DNA of 64,000 nucleotides from NCBI GenBank assembly GCA_030655515.1, contig JAURVI010000041.1:1-64000 (forward strand), given 5' to 3'. Positions within the stretch are counted from its first letter, which is position 1. Each line of letters begins with the position of its first letter. Of this stretch, positions 42,023 through 50,761 are shown piece by piece. This stretch comes from Polaromonas sp. (GTDB lineage: Bacteria > Pseudomonadota > Gammaproteobacteria > Burkholderiales > Burkholderiaceae_C). Both the position numbers and the translations under genes were made by a program. The notes under the pieces were generated by a model. That model was given only the letters and a program-made list of their open reading frames with translations. It had not been told where the DNA came from and searched no databases.

Positions 42023-42790
42023 ATGAAAGCTGTCATTCTTGCCGGGGGGTTGGGTACGCGAATTAGCGAAGAGACCTCAGTTAAACCCAAGCCGATGATT
42101 GAAATTGGAGGCCGGCCAATTCTCTGGCACCTCATGAAAATCTACGCCTCTCATGGTGTGAATGATTTCGTGATTTGTTGTGGCTACAAGGGTTACGTCA
42201 TCAAAGAATACTTTGCCAATTATTTTCTGCATATGTCGGATGTGACGTTTGACATGGCCGGGAACTCGATGCAGGTTCATAGGCAGAAGGCAGAGCCCTG
42301 GCGAGTCACATTGGTTGACACCGGCGAAACAACCCAGACGGGTGGCCGTTTAAAACGGGTTGCCGAGTATTTGGGCGACGAAGATTTTTGTATGACCTAT
42401 GGCGATGGCGTTGGCGATATCAATATCGCTGCAACGCTCGCGTTCCACAAGGAACATGGCCGGATGGCAACCATGACCGCGACCCAGCCGCCTGGTCGTT
42501 TCGGCGCTTTGGGTCTCAGTGGGACATCGGTGCGCAGCTTCCTTGAAAAACCGCATGGCGATGGCGGCTGGATTAATGGTGGGTTTTTCGTGCTCTCGCC
42601 CAAAGTGCTTGACTTGATAGACGGCGATGAGTCCATCTGGGAGCGCAAGCCACTGGAAGAGTTGGCGCGTACCGACCAGCTTCAAGCCTATCTTCACCAC
42701 GGTTTCTGGCAGCCTATGGATACGCTTAGGGACAAGAACCACCTGGAAGACTTGTGGGATTCTGGCAAGGCGCCATGGAAGTTGTGGTGA
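42023..42790 (+). CDS. rfbF: Glucose-1-phosphate cytidylyltransferase RfbF (DdhA)
   Basis: The 255-residue protein has [60 protein letters not shown] and [20 protein letters not shown], the signature of RfbF. It makes CDP-glucose from CTP and glucose-1-phosphate. It starts the lower-GC part of the locus. The stop overlaps the rfbG start (TGATG), so the two are coupled. Confidence 0.95.
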   Translation: MKAVILAGGLGTRISEETSVKPKPMIEIGGRPILWHLMKIYASHGVNDFVICCGYKGYVIKEYFANYFLHMSDVTFDMAGNSMQVHRQKAEPWRVTLVDTGETTQTGGRLKRVAEYLGDEDFCMTYGDGVGDINIAATLAFHKEHGRMATMTATQPPGRFGALGLSGTSVRSFLEKPHGDGGWINGGFFVLSPKVLDLIDGDESIWERKPLEELARTDQLQAYLHHGFWQPMDTLRDKNHLEDLWDSGKAPWKLW

Positions 42791-43881
42791 TGAGCGCCTC
42801 TTTCTGGCGTGGGCGCAAGGTTTTTATTACCGGCCATACGGGCTTCAAGGGCGGCTGGTTGTGCCTGTGGCTGCAAAGCCTGGGCGCAGAAATAACCGGA
42901 TTCTCGCTGGAACCGCCGACCAGTCCAAGCCTCTTCGAGGTAGCAAGAGTCGGGCAGGGGATGAGTTCCATCATTGGGGACATTCGGGATGGCGAGGTGC
43001 TGTCCCGCGCCATGAATGAGGCTCGCCCTGAGGTGGTCATTCACATGGCCGCGCAACCTCTTGTGCGCTACTCCTACGATCATCCGGTTGAAACCTATTC
43101 CACCAATGTGATGGGGACGGTTCATCTTTTAGAGGCTGTGCGGGCTGTGGGTACTGTTCGATCAGTGGTGGTGGTGACCAGCGACAAGTGCTACGAAAAC
43201 AAAGAGTGGGTATGGGGCTATCGTGAAAACGAACCCATGGGTGGCTACGATCCCTACAGCAACAGCAAGGGGTGTTCGGAGTTGGTTGTGTCGGCCTACC
43301 GCTCTTCATATTTCAACCCGGATGCTTATGAGAAGCATGGTGTAGCGCTAGCGTCTGCGCGAGCCGGCAATGTGATCGGGGGCGGTGACTGGGCGGGGGA
43401 CAGGCTAATTCCGGACATACTACGAGCCATCGAAACATTATCGCCAGTGTTAATTCGTAGTCCTCGATCGATTCGCCCTTGGCAGCACGTGCTTGAACCG
43501 CTCTCAGGCTATCTTCTGTTGGCGGAACGCCTTTATCAGGGTGGCGCGGAATATGCAGAAGGCTGGAATTTCGGACCTGCAGATAACGATGCTCGCTCGG
43601 TGGAGTGGATTGTCGAAAAACTGTGCAATATATGGGGCGAGGGGGCAGCCTGGAGACTAGATACTGTAGTTGGTCCCCATGAGGCCCATTATTTGAAATT
43701 GGATTGTTCCAAAGCACAAAATGTACTTGGTTGGAAACCTGTTTGGAATCTCGAGACGACCCTGACTAAAATTGTCGATTGGCATCAGTCCGCTACTTCC
43801 GGTGAGGATATGCGAGCCGAGACGATTTCTCAAATCAAAGAATTTCAACGTAATATGCAATATTTAACCAAGGAGAAGTGA
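42790..43881 (+). CDS. rfbG: CDP-glucose 4,6-dehydratase RfbG (DdhB)
   Basis: The 363-residue extended SDR has [60 protein letters not shown] and [20 protein letters not shown] with the Tyr-x3-Lys. It makes CDP-4-keto-6-deoxyglucose, the branch point for CDP-dideoxyhexoses and for branched sugars such as yersiniose. The dideoxy genes rfbH and ddhD that usually follow are absent; an aldolase-like gene follows instead. Confidence 0.95.
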   Translation: MSASFWRGRKVFITGHTGFKGGWLCLWLQSLGAEITGFSLEPPTSPSLFEVARVGQGMSSIIGDIRDGEVLSRAMNEARPEVVIHMAAQPLVRYSYDHPVETYSTNVMGTVHLLEAVRAVGTVRSVVVVTSDKCYENKEWVWGYRENEPMGGYDPYSNSKGCSELVVSAYRSSYFNPDAYEKHGVALASARAGNVIGGGDWAGDRLIPDILRAIETLSPVLIRSPRSIRPWQHVLEPLSGYLLLAERLYQGGAEYAEGWNFGPADNDARSVEWIVEKLCNIWGEGAAWRLDTVVGPHEAHYLKLDCSKAQNVLGWKPVWNLETTLTKIVDWHQSATSGEDMRAETISQIKEFQRNMQYLTKEK

Positions 43882-43883
43882 AC

Positions 43884-44684
43884 GTGAATGCAGTAGAAAG
43901 AAAGATGCTTGATATTCTCAAGATGTTGCGTCAGGAATATGGTGCTTTATCAGTCAAGGCGGAATTTGAGGCAGAGGGTACGCGTACAGACGAATTGCTT
44001 CGTTTAATTGATCTTGCGCGCCGTGCTGATTTGAAAGTGGGTTTAAAAATTGGAGGCGCCGAAGCAGTTCGTGACCTTATTGAAAGCAAGCAATTTGGGG
44101 TTGAATATATCATCGCCCCTATGGTTGAAACTCCTTATGCTCTCAAGAAGTTTATTGAAGCAAAAAACAAAGTATATACTAAAGGACAGCGGGAATATAC
44201 AGATTTTCTTTTTAATCTTGAAACAGAAACTACGTTTGGTTCCCTTCAGGAGTTGGTCAAGGTGGCAAAATCAGAAAATGGTGTTCAAGGTATCGTCTTT
44301 GGTCGAGTTGATTTTGTCGGATCGATGGGGCAATCCAGAGACGCGATTGATTCTTCCAAGATTACTGATTATGTGGTTTCCACTGCCGAAGCTGCCAAGG
44401 CCGGCGGTCTTGACTTGGTGGTTGGTGGCGCGGTATCGATCGACTCACTGCCCGAACTCCGTAAGGTCAACAACGTTCATTTGACCCGCTTTGAAACCCG
44501 CAAGGTTATCTTCGATGCGAGCGCGCTAGATAGTCCGAAAATGACAAACGGATTGAAGGAAACGGTTCACTTTGAATTGCTCTGGCTGGAAAACAAGCGC
44601 GACTACTATGGTGAAATCCAGGGAGAAGACTCAAGCCGCATTGAAATGCTTGAAAAGCGTTGGTCAAAATTGAGTGCTGCGTAA
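43884..44684 (+). CDS. HpcH/HpaI-type aldolase (citrate-lyase-like fold)
   Basis: The 266-residue protein has [57 protein letters not shown] and [20 protein letters not shown], the TIM-barrel pattern of HpcH/HpaI and citrate-lyase-beta-like lyases. The acid residues of the metal site (VETPYAL, GRVDF) are kept. Family members make or break C-C bonds with pyruvate or oxaloacetate-type donors. I chose GTG 43884, eight bases after AGGAG; GTG 43878 is too close. GC falls clearly in this gene. The context suggests it adds or removes a carbon unit in sugar synthesis. Confidence 0.75.
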   Translation: MNAVERKMLDILKMLRQEYGALSVKAEFEAEGTRTDELLRLIDLARRADLKVGLKIGGAEAVRDLIESKQFGVEYIIAPMVETPYALKKFIEAKNKVYTKGQREYTDFLFNLETETTFGSLQELVKVAKSENGVQGIVFGRVDFVGSMGQSRDAIDSSKITDYVVSTAEAAKAGGLDLVVGGAVSIDSLPELRKVNNVHLTRFETRKVIFDASALDSPKMTNGLKETVHFELLWLENKRDYYGEIQGEDSSRIEMLEKRWSKLSAA

Positions 44685-44723
44685 TGGTCTTCGCTCATTC
44701 GAATCGATTGCGACTGTCATCTG

Positions 44724-45440
44724 GTGCCTAAACAATCTGTAGTCATTTTTGGCGCATCGGGCGCAATTGGCCAAGCTCTTTGTGAGAGTTTTCTCGCGAA
44801 GGATTTTGAAGTGGTGGCCATCAGCCGGGCAGAGAGGACTCCCAATGACCCTCGGTCCAAGGCCGACTGGTTGGTCTGGGACGTTTCCGACGGCGGAGGC
44901 GCTCTCGTCGCTTTTGATAATTCGCGGCAATTCGACGCGGTGGTTTGGGCGCAGGGCGTCAATTGCAGCGATGATATATACACTTTTGATTTGAAGGCGC
45001 ATGAGGAGATATATGCCGCCAACGTGACTTATATACTTGTCAGTCTGCAAGTCTTGTTGCGGCATAACTTGCTCACACCGTCGGCGCGTCTTTGCATCAT
45101 TAGTTCAATCTGGCAGAATCTGGCTCGCCAAAACAAGTTGTCGTACTGCATCACCAAATCAGCGTTGCAGGGGCTGGTGCAGTCTCTTACGGTTGATCTC
45201 GGGCGTTCGGGGTATCTTGTGAATGCGGTACTACCAGGCGCGTTGGACACCCCGATGACCCGCGCCAATCTCAGCGGCGAGCAGATAAGTCGTCTGGAGG
45301 GGATGACCCCATTGGGAAGTCTCCCCGAGTTGAATGACGTGTGCAATCTCGTTGGTTTTCTGTGCTCCCGTGACAACACAGGCATTACGGGGCAGTTCAT
45401 TGCGGCCGACAGAGGGTTTTCATATGCAAGAATCGTTTGA
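44724..45440 (+). CDS. Short-chain dehydrogenase in the branched-sugar block
   Basis: The 238-residue SDR has SVVIFGASGAIGQALCESFL, DAVVWAQGVN, IISSIWQNLARQNKLSYCIT followed by K (Ser, Tyr-x3-Lys) and LPGALDTPMTRANL. It is probably an NAD(P)H-dependent ketone reductase. The start is GTG 44724 without a clear ribosome site. A 15-codon reading frame from the ATG at 44684 (which overlaps the aldolase stop) ends 7 bases into this gene, so translational coupling is likely. The 3' end overlaps the cyclase-like gene by 17 bases. Confidence 0.78.
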   Translation: MPKQSVVIFGASGAIGQALCESFLAKDFEVVAISRAERTPNDPRSKADWLVWDVSDGGGALVAFDNSRQFDAVVWAQGVNCSDDIYTFDLKAHEEIYAANVTYILVSLQVLLRHNLLTPSARLCIISSIWQNLARQNKLSYCITKSALQGLVQSLTVDLGRSGYLVNAVLPGALDTPMTRANLSGEQISRLEGMTPLGSLPELNDVCNLVGFLCSRDNTGITGQFIAADRGFSYARIV

Positions 45441-46518
45441 AGTTTCTGCCTCTGGCGGCGGCTATCGGGTGGTTGTCGGTCGAGGTCTCCTAAAGGAAGT
45501 CGTTGCCGATAATCCTGATGCCATCTTTATGGTTGATGATCACTTGGCGCCGTTGTTGCCTATTCCCGTCAACTGCCGGATCCTTGTCAAGGCATTGGAA
45601 GCCAATAAATCCCTGGAATGCATGTCGGAAATCGTACTCAAGTTACGTGAATTGGGCGCGAATCGGGCAACTCATTTAGTTGCGATCGGCGGCGGGGTTA
45701 TTCAGGATGTCGCCACATTTTCTGCCTCGATCTATATGCGGGGAATTCGGTGGACGTATATGCCCACTACTTTGCTGAGTATGGCGGACTCCTGTATTGG
45801 CGGGAAATCCTCTATTAACGTATTGGGTTACAAGAATCTTGTCGGCAATTTCTATCCACCGAAAGAGGTTTTGATCGACATCGATTTCGTCGCCAGCCTG
45901 GATTCCGAAAAAGTTGTCGGAGGACTATTTGAGGCCGCAAAAATCTGCTATGCCCGCGGCTATCAAGACTTCCAGGATTATCTCTCCGACGGTACTGCTG
46001 CCCAGATGTCGGTGGATAATGTCCAGCGCATCATTGTTCGTGCCTTGCGAACGAAGAAGTGGTTTATTGAAACCGATGAATTCGACCAAAAGGAACGACT
46101 ACTTCTGAATTTTGGTCATACTTTCGGCCATGCCATTGAAGCGGGTACCAATTTCAGCGTGCCCCACGGGGTCGCGGTCGGGGTTGGAATGATTGTCGCC
46201 GTTGAATATGCCAAAAAGCGGGGTTGGCTGTCCCCAACAGGTATTGAAAGAACTTCCAACTTGTCCAGGCATGCCAAATCTATGCTTAGGTTGGATGGCG
46301 GCAGTATCGTCGCGGTGCCCGCAGCCATTGACCTGAAATTGGTCATGGAAAAATTCAATAATGACAAAAAGCACCTCTCTGACACATATCGTATGGTATG
46401 TCCTCGAGGGGCTGGTGAGCTTGAATTGGTTTCCGAGGCAAAGAATGACGATACGCATCGTGATATCACTTGGGCCTATGAAAGCGCGTTGAGGGAAATT
46501 GGTTGGCAGACAAAGTGA
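45424..46518 (+). CDS. 3-Dehydroquinate-synthase-like sugar cyclase
   Basis: The 364-residue protein is a DHQ-synthase family member: VAIGGGVIQDVATFSASIYM, MPTTLLSMADSCIGGKSSIN, KNLVGNFYPPKEVLID, LFEAAKICYARG and LLNFGHTFGHAIEAGTNFSV followed by PHGVAVGVGM. The zinc ligands (the E of FEAAK and the two His) are kept. It differs from the housekeeping enzyme where the GVVGDLAGF loop is GVIQDVATF, as in divergent sugar-phosphate cyclases that use other ketoses. The neighbourhood is polysaccharide, not shikimate. I infer a carbocycle-forming or related aldol step on a sugar. ATG 45424 lies in the 3' end of the SDR gene. Confidence 0.8.
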   Translation: MQESFEVSASGGGYRVVVGRGLLKEVVADNPDAIFMVDDHLAPLLPIPVNCRILVKALEANKSLECMSEIVLKLRELGANRATHLVAIGGGVIQDVATFSASIYMRGIRWTYMPTTLLSMADSCIGGKSSINVLGYKNLVGNFYPPKEVLIDIDFVASLDSEKVVGGLFEAAKICYARGYQDFQDYLSDGTAAQMSVDNVQRIIVRALRTKKWFIETDEFDQKERLLLNFGHTFGHAIEAGTNFSVPHGVAVGVGMIVAVEYAKKRGWLSPTGIERTSNLSRHAKSMLRLDGGSIVAVPAAIDLKLVMEKFNNDKKHLSDTYRMVCPRGAGELELVSEAKNDDTHRDITWAYESALREIGWQTK

Positions 46519-47570
46519 TGCAGACAATGACGAATTGGCATTTTGCGCAAGATATTGACTTCATTCTCGGCGCCACTGAAGACGTGTGGCCGGCGTTGCG
46601 TGGCGCCCGGCTGTTCATTACCGGGGGCACTGGCTTCATCGGCTGCTGGTTGCTGGAAAGCCTGCGCCATGCTGACCAGCGTCATAAGCTCGGTGTGCAG
46701 GCCACTGTCCTGACGCGGGACCCTCATGCTTTCCGGCGTAAGGCGCCTCATCTGGCCGATTACCCTGGCTTTAGCTTCATCGCCGGAGATGTCTGTAATT
46801 TCGAGACGCCGCCGGGTGAGTTCACACACCTTATTCACGCCGCCACGGACGCCAGTGCCGACCTCAACGAGAACGATCCCCGGCGCATGTTTGACACGGT
46901 GTTGCAGGGAACGCGTCGGGCGCTTGATTTCGCGGTGGAAAAAGCCGTGGACCGGGTACTCTTTCTCAGTTCCGGAGCAGTTTATGGCCAGCAGCCCTGG
47001 GAAATGGAACGGGTTGCCGAAAGCTGGACCGGCGCCCCCAGTTGTGTCGACGCCCGGGCTGCTTACGCAGAAGGTAAAAGAGCGGCAGAAATGTTATGCG
47101 CCATTTATCAGAAACAGTTTGGCGTAAAAATTGCAATCGCCCGCATATTTGCCCTGCTTGGGCCTTATCTGTCTTTGGACATTCACTTCGCGGCAGGAAA
47201 TTTCATTAGAGATGCCATGCAGGGTAAGTCGATCACGGTCAATGGCAACGGTTTGCCCTGCCGGTCCTATCTTTACGCTTCAGATCTGACGGTTTGGTTA
47301 TGGCACATGTTGGTGCGCGCAGAGCCGGGCAAGCCTTACAACGTGGGGTCTGACATATCGATATCTGTTCGGGAGTTGGCTGAGACGGTATCTGATACGC
47401 TCGGTAACGTAGGGTGCAGAGTTCTCGGTGCCCCAGACCAGGGGTGGAATCTTGGACGCTACGTCCCGGATACCAGCCTCATCGGCCGCGATCTAGGCTT
47501 GCATCAAACAGTTGGCTTGAATGAAGCGATACGCAGAACTGCGCTTTGGCATGGATGGAAAGGAAAATAA
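46518..47570 (+). CDS. NAD-dependent epimerase/dehydratase (extended SDR)
   Basis: The 350-residue protein has ARLFITGGTGFIGCWLLESL, THLIHAATDASADLNENDPR, RVLFLSSGAVYG and AAYAEGKRAAEMLCAIYQKQ with the Tyr-x3-Lys (YAEGK). The C-terminal half carries SYLYASDLTVWLWHMLVRAE. This is the nucleotide-sugar epimerase/dehydratase fold with an N-terminal extension of about 30 residues. The ATG overlaps the cyclase stop (TGATG). The substrate is probably a CDP-sugar made by rfbFG; the activity cannot be assigned more closely. Confidence 0.82.
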   Translation: MQTMTNWHFAQDIDFILGATEDVWPALRGARLFITGGTGFIGCWLLESLRHADQRHKLGVQATVLTRDPHAFRRKAPHLADYPGFSFIAGDVCNFETPPGEFTHLIHAATDASADLNENDPRRMFDTVLQGTRRALDFAVEKAVDRVLFLSSGAVYGQQPWEMERVAESWTGAPSCVDARAAYAEGKRAAEMLCAIYQKQFGVKIAIARIFALLGPYLSLDIHFAAGNFIRDAMQGKSITVNGNGLPCRSYLYASDLTVWLWHMLVRAEPGKPYNVGSDISISVRELAETVSDTLGNVGCRVLGAPDQGWNLGRYVPDTSLIGRDLGLHQTVGLNEAIRRTALWHGWKGK

Positions 47571-47574
47571 TTAA

Positions 47575-49380
47575 ATGAAGTTATCTGATTATGTAGCCCA
47601 GAAAGTTGTGGAGCACGGTGTGCGGCATGTGTTCATGGTTACCGGTGGTGGTGCCATGCACCTTAACCATTCCTTGGGAACGCATAAACAACTGGAATGC
47701 GTGTTCAACCACCATGAACAAGCTTGTGCCATTGGAGCAGAAGCCTACTACAGGCTCACCAACCGCTTGCCGGTTGTCAATGTGACATCCGGGCCTGGTG
47801 GTACCAATGCCATTACCGGGGTGTATGGCGCTTTCGTTGACTCCATCGGCATGCTGGTCTTGTCTGGTCAGGTGAAATGGGAGACCACGGTACGCAGCAC
47901 CGGCCTGCCTTTGCGGCAGTATGGCGACCAGGAACTTGATATTGAAGAACTGGTGCGCCCCGTCACCAAGTACTGCTTCATGGTGACTGATCCGCAAACT
48001 ATCCGTTACCACCTGGAAAAGGCCATTTACCTGGCCAGTGCTGGGCGTCCTGGCCCATGCTGGCTGGATATCCCTTTGAATGTTCAGGGTGCCCAGATCG
48101 ATCCAGACAGCTTGCCTGGCTTTGATCCGGCCGAACTGGACGAGCCCTGGAAGCGCACTGATCTCAACGCTGTGAGCGCGGCTATCCTGGAGAAAGTCGC
48201 CGCAGCCAAGCGCCCGGTGGTGTTCGCTGGCGGCGGGGTGCGGCTGAGCGGCCAGCACGCGGCTTTTATCCGTCTGGTGGAAAAGCTTGGCATCCCGGTC
48301 GTGACCGGCTGGAACGCTCACGACGCCATCTGGGACGCCCATCCCACTTACGCCGGACGCCCCGGGACGATTGGAGACAGGGCGGGAAACTTCACGGTTC
48401 AAAATTCTGACCTTCTGCTTATTTTGGGCAGTCGTCTCAATATTCGCCAGGTAAGTTACAACTGGAAGACCTTTGCACGAGAGGCCTACAAGATCTGGGT
48501 GGATATCGACGAGAACGAGCTGAAGAAGCCCACCGTCAAGGCCGACATGCCTGTGCACGCAAGTCTTGCCGACTTGTTGCCGGTTCTCGCTGACCAAGCC
48601 TACGCTGGCCCCACTCAGGAGCAGAAGGCATGGCTGGCGTGGTGCAAGGAGCGGCAACGTCGTTTCCCGGTAGTTCTGCCCGAGTACTGGAACAACGACA
48701 GGGTCAATCCCTACTGTTTCATGAAGACCCTGTTCGAACAGCTGGAAGAAGGTCAAACGGTGGTGACGGCGAACGGCTCTGCCTGTGTTGTCAGTTTCCA
48801 GACGGCCGAACTCAAGCCCGGCCAACGGCTGTGGACCAATTCAGGCTGCGCAACCATGGGGTACGACCTACCAGGGGCCATAGGCGCCTGCAAGGCATCG
48901 GGCGACAAGCCTGTTGTTTGCCTTGCCGGCGACGGCAGCATCATGATGAATCTGCAGGAGTTGCAGACCATTGTTGGCAACCGGCTGCCGATCAAGATAT
49001 TTATCCTGAACAACAGCGGTTACGTTTCCATCTTTCAAACCCACCGCAATTTCTTTGGTGGTGTGGAAGTGGGCGGTGGCCCCAAGAGCGGCGTCACCTT
49101 CCCGGATTTTGGTCGCCTGAGCGACGCGTTTGGCCTGCCTTATCGCCGCTGCGCGAACCATCAGGAAATGGCGCAGGCGATTGCCGATACCATGGCCGTC
49201 GATGGCCCGTCCGTGTGCGAGATCATGCTGGACGAGAACTTGTCGTTCGCTCCCAAGCTGGGTGCCAAGCAATGGCCCGATGGGCGCATCACGTCCCCCG
49301 CGCTGGAAGACCTCTCGCCATTCCTCTCCAGGGAAGAGCTGCGGGAGAATATGCTCATCGACCTGATTGAGGATCAGTGA
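47575..49380 (+). CDS. ThDP-dependent synthase, acetolactate-synthase-like
   Basis: The 601-residue protein has the three domains of the family. The catalytic glutamate E48 is in NHHEQACAIGAEAYYR, and GPGGTNAITGVYGAFVDS follows. The ThDP motif is GDGSIMMNLQELQTIV with IFILNNSGYVSIFQTHRN, a GDG-x(26)-NN arrangement. True acetolactate synthases have a partner regulatory subunit and other contexts; none is here. The best precedent is YerE, which uses pyruvate-derived acetaldehyde to branch CDP-4-keto-3,6-dideoxyglucose into yersiniose. I infer carbon-chain attachment to a CDP-keto-sugar. AAGGA precedes the ATG. Confidence 0.83.
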   Translation: MKLSDYVAQKVVEHGVRHVFMVTGGGAMHLNHSLGTHKQLECVFNHHEQACAIGAEAYYRLTNRLPVVNVTSGPGGTNAITGVYGAFVDSIGMLVLSGQVKWETTVRSTGLPLRQYGDQELDIEELVRPVTKYCFMVTDPQTIRYHLEKAIYLASAGRPGPCWLDIPLNVQGAQIDPDSLPGFDPAELDEPWKRTDLNAVSAAILEKVAAAKRPVVFAGGGVRLSGQHAAFIRLVEKLGIPVVTGWNAHDAIWDAHPTYAGRPGTIGDRAGNFTVQNSDLLLILGSRLNIRQVSYNWKTFAREAYKIWVDIDENELKKPTVKADMPVHASLADLLPVLADQAYAGPTQEQKAWLAWCKERQRRFPVVLPEYWNNDRVNPYCFMKTLFEQLEEGQTVVTANGSACVVSFQTAELKPGQRLWTNSGCATMGYDLPGAIGACKASGDKPVVCLAGDGSIMMNLQELQTIVGNRLPIKIFILNNSGYVSIFQTHRNFFGGVEVGGGPKSGVTFPDFGRLSDAFGLPYRRCANHQEMAQAIADTMAVDGPSVCEIMLDENLSFAPKLGAKQWPDGRITSPALEDLSPFLSREELRENMLIDLIEDQ

Positions 49381-49823
49381 TGGGGCTGTGGCGGCGTGGT
49401 CTGGACATCGGTCTGGGCATTGCCAGCCGCCACCAGACGAAAGTCAGATTTCTCCTGGCCGGTGCGCTCAATACGGCCATCGGCTTGGCGGTTTACCCGG
49501 GCTTATATTTTCTTGCGGCTCCACTGAAGCTTCACTACCTGACGATTTTGGTTATCAGTCAAGTAGTGTGCGTGATATTCGCTTTTTTGACCAACAAGTT
49601 CCTAGTATTCCGGACTACGGGGAATTACTTGCGGGAGTCCGGAAAATTTCTGACATTTCATTTTTCCTATTTTCTGCTGAATCTCGCAGCATTGCCCGCG
49701 CTGGTGGAGCTTGCGGGCATGAACCCGGTGTGGGCGCAGACGCTTTTTGCGGTGCTGGTCATCGTCACCAGCTACTTTTGGCATAGCCGTATTACATTCT
49801 CATCGTCCAAGGTGACCCGTTAA
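49380..49823 (+). CDS. GtrA family membrane protein
   Basis: The 147-residue protein has four hydrophobic helices and the GtrA pattern VRFLLAGALNTAIGLAVYPG and FAFLTNKFLVFRTTG, ending with FWHSRITF. GtrA proteins flip polyprenyl-phosphate-linked sugars to the periplasm in O-antigen modification. The ATG overlaps the ThDP-gene stop (TGATG). Together with the GtrB-like GT2 at 50754 it forms the transfer side of the locus. Confidence 0.85.
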   Translation: MGLWRRGLDIGLGIASRHQTKVRFLLAGALNTAIGLAVYPGLYFLAAPLKLHYLTILVISQVVCVIFAFLTNKFLVFRTTGNYLRESGKFLTFHFSYFLLNLAALPALVELAGMNPVWAQTLFAVLVIVTSYFWHSRITFSSSKVTR

Positions 49824-50761
49824 TGGAAAAACCAGCTTTTCTCAGTCGTATCTGTCCGGTGTGTTCCAGCAAACCACCTGCACAAGCAGCCATTCAGTCC
49901 GAGGTGACTGCGGAGTCACTGGATTTTGATGCCTTGGTTCCTTGCTGGAACGGCTTTTTCAAGGACAAGGTGTTTTTCTCCTATGTCCGCTGTGGCGGCT
50001 GCGGCTTGCTTTATGCCCCCACCTTCTTCAATGGCCCTCAGTTGGAGCAGCTTTACGGCCAGATGCCGCCCAACATGGCGGAAGTCCCGATGAAGGCCTT
50101 GCGTCGGACCCAGCATGGTTATTTTGAGGCGCTCAAAAGCTGCTCCGACCTCGATGGCGGATTCATTGAAGTGGGACCAGACATTGGTCTGTTTACCGAG
50201 AATTGCGTGCGCGAAGGGCGATATAATGAATATTGGCTCTTTGAACCCAACCGGGAAGTATTGCCGGCCTTGAGCAAAATCGTTGAAGGCCACAAATACC
50301 ACGTCATCCATGACATGTTTGGCTTTTCGCATGTCCTGGATCATGCCGCATCTGCTGCAGTAATGATCCACGTTCTGGACCATTTGCTTGATCCTGTAGC
50401 GACATTGAGCGAACTCAGGCAGAAGCTGAAGCCGGGGGCCCGCTTGTTGCTGGTCACCCACGACGAGTCATCTCTTCTGCGGCGCCTTGTGGGCTGGAGG
50501 TGGCCGGCATTCTGTCTTCAACACCCCCAAATTTACAGTCCGCAAAGCATGCGTAAATTGCTCGAAGCTGCCGGATTTGAAGTGCTGGAACGGCGCAAGA
50601 CCGTCAACTTTTTCGAAATTGGCTTTCTCCTGAAGCATTTGCTGTGGGCCTTCGGCATCAAGGCCCAGTCCGTGCCGAGTTTCGGGCGCTTCACACTGGG
50701 ACTCAAGCTCGGCAACATGCTGACCATCGCAACACCGAAACCCGGGAGACATCATGTCTGA
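49823..50761 (+). CDS. SAM-dependent methyltransferase with zinc ribbon
   Basis: The 312-residue protein starts with a cysteine pair CPVCSS and continues with YVRCGGCGLLYAPTFFNG, a split zinc ribbon as in sugar C-methyltransferases. The SAM core follows with GFIEVGPDIGLFTENC, AVMIHVLDHLLDPVATLSEL and KLKPGARLLLVTHDES. The C-terminal YSPQSMRKLLEAAGFEVLER is typical of this fold. A sugar C- or O-methyl transfer is likely. The ATG overlaps the gtrA stop (TAATG). Confidence 0.82.
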   Translation: MEKPAFLSRICPVCSSKPPAQAAIQSEVTAESLDFDALVPCWNGFFKDKVFFSYVRCGGCGLLYAPTFFNGPQLEQLYGQMPPNMAEVPMKALRRTQHGYFEALKSCSDLDGGFIEVGPDIGLFTENCVREGRYNEYWLFEPNREVLPALSKIVEGHKYHVIHDMFGFSHVLDHAASAAVMIHVLDHLLDPVATLSELRQKLKPGARLLLVTHDESSLLRRLVGWRWPAFCLQHPQIYSPQSMRKLLEAAGFEVLERRKTVNFFEIGFLLKHLLWAFGIKAQSVPSFGRFTLGLKLGNMLTIATPKPGRHHV

